Source: an uncultured Candidatus Peregrinibacteria bacterium
Lineage (GTDB): Bacteria; Patescibacteriota; Gracilibacteria; Peribacterales; Peribacteraceae
Direction: 5' to 3'
Assembly: GCA_903822115.1 (NCBI GenBank)
Contig: CAIJNU010000125.1
Location: 1 to 6,467, forward strand
Length of the DNA stretch: 6,467 nucleotides
The position numbers and the translations under genes are program-made. Under the pieces are notes generated by a model. It was not told where the DNA came from and did no database searches. It worked only from the letters and a program-made list of their open reading frames with translations. Positions 5,781 through 6,467 of this stretch are shown in pieces; position 1 is the first letter of the stretch; every line of letters starts with the position of its first letter.

Positions 5781-5808
5781 ACTTTAGAGCAATCCGTCCG
5801 TCTGTCAA
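5781..5808 (-). promoter_or_regulatory. lysC: Sigma-70-type promoter for the leader-lysC transcript
   Basis: On the minus strand a perfect TTGACA (5808-5803) is followed after 16 bases by TAAAGT (5786-5781, 4/6 to TATAAT). The start point would fall near 5774-5772, that is at or one or two bases before the ATG of the leader ORF, so the transcript would be leaderless. Total attenuated transcript would be about 125 bases. Confidence 0.6.
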
Positions 5809-5854
5809 TTGCCGCTTTGCCCCCTCCCCCTCCCACATTTTTCATTTTCCGCGC

Positions 5855-5882
5855 TTGACCTCGATACAGACGCGGGTAAGAT
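5855..5882 (+). promoter_or_regulatory. Candidate promoter for the rRNA operon
   Basis: TTGACC (5855-5860) and TAAGAT (5877-5882) are separated by 16 bases, followed by a G/C-rich discriminator region GACTCGGC. It points towards 16S and is back-to-back with the lysC leader promoter, the two -35 boxes being 46 bases apart. No comparable TTGAC-type -35 is seen between here and 6384. The implied start near 5889 leaves an unusually long leader, so a closer, unrecognised promoter is possible. Confidence 0.45.
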
Positions 5883-5892
5883 GACTCGGCTC

Positions 5893-5927
5893 GCTTCTCT
5901 CCTATGGTTTTTCAGAGACAGAGAAGC
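5893..5927 (+). other. Hairpin at the 5' end of the putative rRNA leader
   Basis: GCTTCTCT (5893-5900) is perfectly complementary to AGAGAAGC (5920-5927), with a 19-base loop. It begins about four bases after the predicted transcription start, so it would be the first structure of the leader RNA. A role in antitermination or RNA stability is possible but not indicated by a known motif. Confidence 0.4.
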
Positions 5928-5936
5928 CCGCTTTGA

Positions 5937-6046
5937 AGCTCCTTCACCCGACCGGCGAGAGAATTCGGAGGTGGCGGGCGAAGAAGTTTTTTCTAGCTCC
6001 TTCACCCATTCGACAAGCTCAGGGTGAATGAGTTCAGCTCCTTCAC
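5937..6046. repeat. Three copies of AGCTCCTTCAC(CC)
   Basis: AGCTCCTTCACCC occurs at 5937-5949 and 5995-6007, and AGCTCCTTCAC at 6036-6046, at spacings of 58 and 41 bases. The first two copies share 13 bases, the third 11. They lie in non-coding DNA and border the palindrome at 6001-6030, suggesting a REP-like or mobile intergenic element rather than operators. TTTTTT at 5987-5992 follows an imperfect GC-rich hairpin (TTCaCCCG 5943-5950 with CGGGcGAA 5975-5982). Confidence 0.6.
6001..6030. repeat. REP-like palindrome with TTCGACAAGCTCAGGG core
   Basis: TTCACCC (6001-6007) is complementary to GGGTGAA (6022-6028), and CATTC (6007-6011) to GAATG (6026-6030) as an alternative pairing; the centre is TTCGACAAGCTCAGGG. 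From memory, palindromes with a TTCGACAAGCTCAGG core are scattered through intergenic regions of many bacterial genomes, so this is probably a dispersed repeat rather than a gene-specific signal. That recollection could not be checked here. Confidence 0.65.
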
Positions 6047-6139
6047 AGCATCGTGTAGTAGAGAAAGTCCCGGTCTGTCTTTGGTTTCTCTTTGCTCTGA
6101 GTTTGTTGAAGTTGAAACAAGGTGGAAGGGAGATGGGAG

Positions 6140-6203
6140 ACGTTAGACATAAGATGTAAGTATTTCTCGAAATCACTTACATCTAACGTCTTGCATCTTA
6201 CGT
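6140..6203. repeat. Heptad-periodic inverted repeat in the 16S upstream region
   Basis: The left arm ACGTTAGA (6140-6147) then TGTAAGT (6155-6161) pairs perfectly with ACTTACATCTAACGT (6175-6189); the left arm has one extra 7-base unit, CATAAGA (6148-6154), that bulges out. The stem continues inward with ATTTC (6162-6166) and GAAAT (6169-6173), giving about 20 pairs in all. The 7-base period continues to the right as TCTTGCA, TCTTACG (6190-6203 approximately). The units match those of the element at 3030-3103. Confidence 0.8.
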
Positions 6204-6359
6204 CTTCCCCACACTATCAATAACTTCATCAATCCTCGGCGCGAAGAGGAACCAATAGCACAGACCAACCACTATTTCTTAGAGTACAAATCGTCGACTC
6301 GCGATTTCAAACAATGAGTCAATCCTGTATCTGGTGCTTTGCATCGTTACAGGGAGACC

Positions 6360-6376
6360 AGTGATCTTTGATCACT
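6360..6376 (+). other. Perfect 7-bp hairpin just upstream of 16S
   Basis: AGTGATC (6360-6366) and GATCACT (6370-6376) pair around a TTT loop; CC (6358-6359) and GG (6378-6379) can add two pairs with one bulged A. It ends eight bases or fewer before the expected mature 16S 5' end, a position suited to a pre-rRNA maturation signal. Confidence 0.45.
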
Positions 6377-6383
6377 AGGAATC

Positions 6384-6467
6384 ATTTTGAAGAGTTTGAT
6401 CCTAGCTCAGAGTGAACGCTGGCGGTGCGCCTAACACATGCAAGTCGCGCGATCGTAGCAATACGAG
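6384..6467 (+). rRNA. rrs: 16S ribosomal RNA, 5' end (partial)
   Basis: The sequence TTTTGAAGAGTTTGATCC, then GCTCAGAGTGAACGCTGGCGG and GCCTAACACATGCAAGTCG (given in parts: the conserved stretches at 6385-6402, 6405-6425 and 6428-6446), is the universal start of bacterial 16S rRNA. Aligning TTGAAGAG with E. coli positions 4-11 places E. coli position 1 at 6384. The gene runs off the window after 84 bases, inside variable region V1. The base at 6404 (E. coli 21) is A where G is usual; it faces U13 in helix 1, so a U-G pair becomes U-A and the fold is kept. Confidence 0.97.

Larger units (their letters stand above)
5809..6383. other. Gene-free stretch between the lysC leader promoter and 16S rRNA
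   Basis: I see no protein or tRNA gene in this ~575-base stretch. It holds a plus-strand promoter candidate, several hairpins, REP-like repeats and a heptad-periodic inverted repeat, all listed separately. Positions 5820-5834 are a C-rich run. A TGCTCT at 6093-6098 matches only the first six bases of the rRNA boxA antitermination consensus. AAATCG (6288-6293) and CGATTT (6302-6307) can form a 6-bp hairpin, and GACTC (6296-6300) with GAGTC (6316-6320) an alternative. If the promoter at 5855 drives the rRNA operon, most of this is a ~500-base pre-16S leader. Confidence 0.6.

Noticed and set aside
5612..5845. 77-codon minus-strand frame across the lysC leader region
   Set aside because: It runs through the promoter, terminator hairpin and U-tract and into the lysC start in another frame; its Gly run and low-complexity content look like translated regulatory DNA.
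5805..6176. 123-codon minus-strand frame in the 16S upstream region
   Set aside because: It is made of translated palindromic repeats (the REP-like element, the AGCTCCTTCAC copies and part of the heptad repeat) and has no recognisable domain.
5773..6383. tRNA gene or CRISPR array upstream of 16S
   Set aside because: No cloverleaf with acceptor and T-arm consensus was found, and the repeats are too few and irregularly spaced for a CRISPR array.
1..6467. Recoded UGA (Gracilibacteria/Absconditabacteria-type code)
   Set aside because: TGA ends the PBP, rpsF and rpsR genes at the expected family lengths, so the standard bacterial code is used.

Overview
The window (GC-rich, standard bacterial code, with TAA, TAG and TGA all used as stops) looks like a piece of a bacterial chromosome from an uncultivated lineage. 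The 16S 5' end carries an A at E. coli position 21, the intact genes have no recognisable Shine-Dalgarno sequences, rpsF and rpsR are adjacent without ssb, and intergenic palindromes are plentiful. A Candidate Phyla Radiation (Patescibacteria) member such as a Peregrinibacteria/Peribacteria-type organism would fit. That assignment is inference from general knowledge, not shown by the sequence.

Layout. Positions 1-2274 (+) hold the C-terminal part of a class A penicillin-binding protein: the transpeptidase domain plus two Ig-like domains, with the glycosyltransferase domain lying off the left edge. It converges on a minus-strand block that reads, in transcription order, from right to left: a 22-codon leader ORF (5772-5704), an intrinsic terminator (5680-5646), an aspartokinase gene (lysC, 5631-4036), rpsF (bS6, 3946-3386), rpsR (bS18, 3384-3118) and yebC (3027-2290). 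A roughly 600-base gene-free stretch (5773-6383) separates this block from the 16S rRNA gene, which starts near 6384 (+) and runs off the right edge. The stretch contains back-to-back divergent promoter candidates, REP-like palindromes, a heptad-periodic inverted repeat and a hairpin just before 16S.

Most interesting point: the short ORF upstream of lysC looks like a leader peptide for transcription attenuation. It has seven consecutive codons for aspartate-family amino acids (Thr-Thr-Lys-Lys-Met-Lys-Lys). It is followed by a terminator and by a mutually exclusive antiterminator whose 5' arm overlaps the last codons of the peptide. The geometry fits a model in which a ribosome stalled for Lys (or Thr/Met) leaves the antiterminator free and lysC is read, while a ribosome reaching the stop codon blocks it and transcription ends. 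The predicted promoter would make this leader mRNA essentially leaderless. The aspartokinase itself departs from the usual catalytic signature motifs.

The ribosomal genes and yebC form a translation-related cluster (small-subunit proteins plus a ribosome-associated YebC/TACO1 factor), with rpsF and rpsR separated by one base. A 20-bp imperfect hairpin built of 7-nt units lies immediately upstream of the yebC start codon, and a related element lies in the 16S leader.
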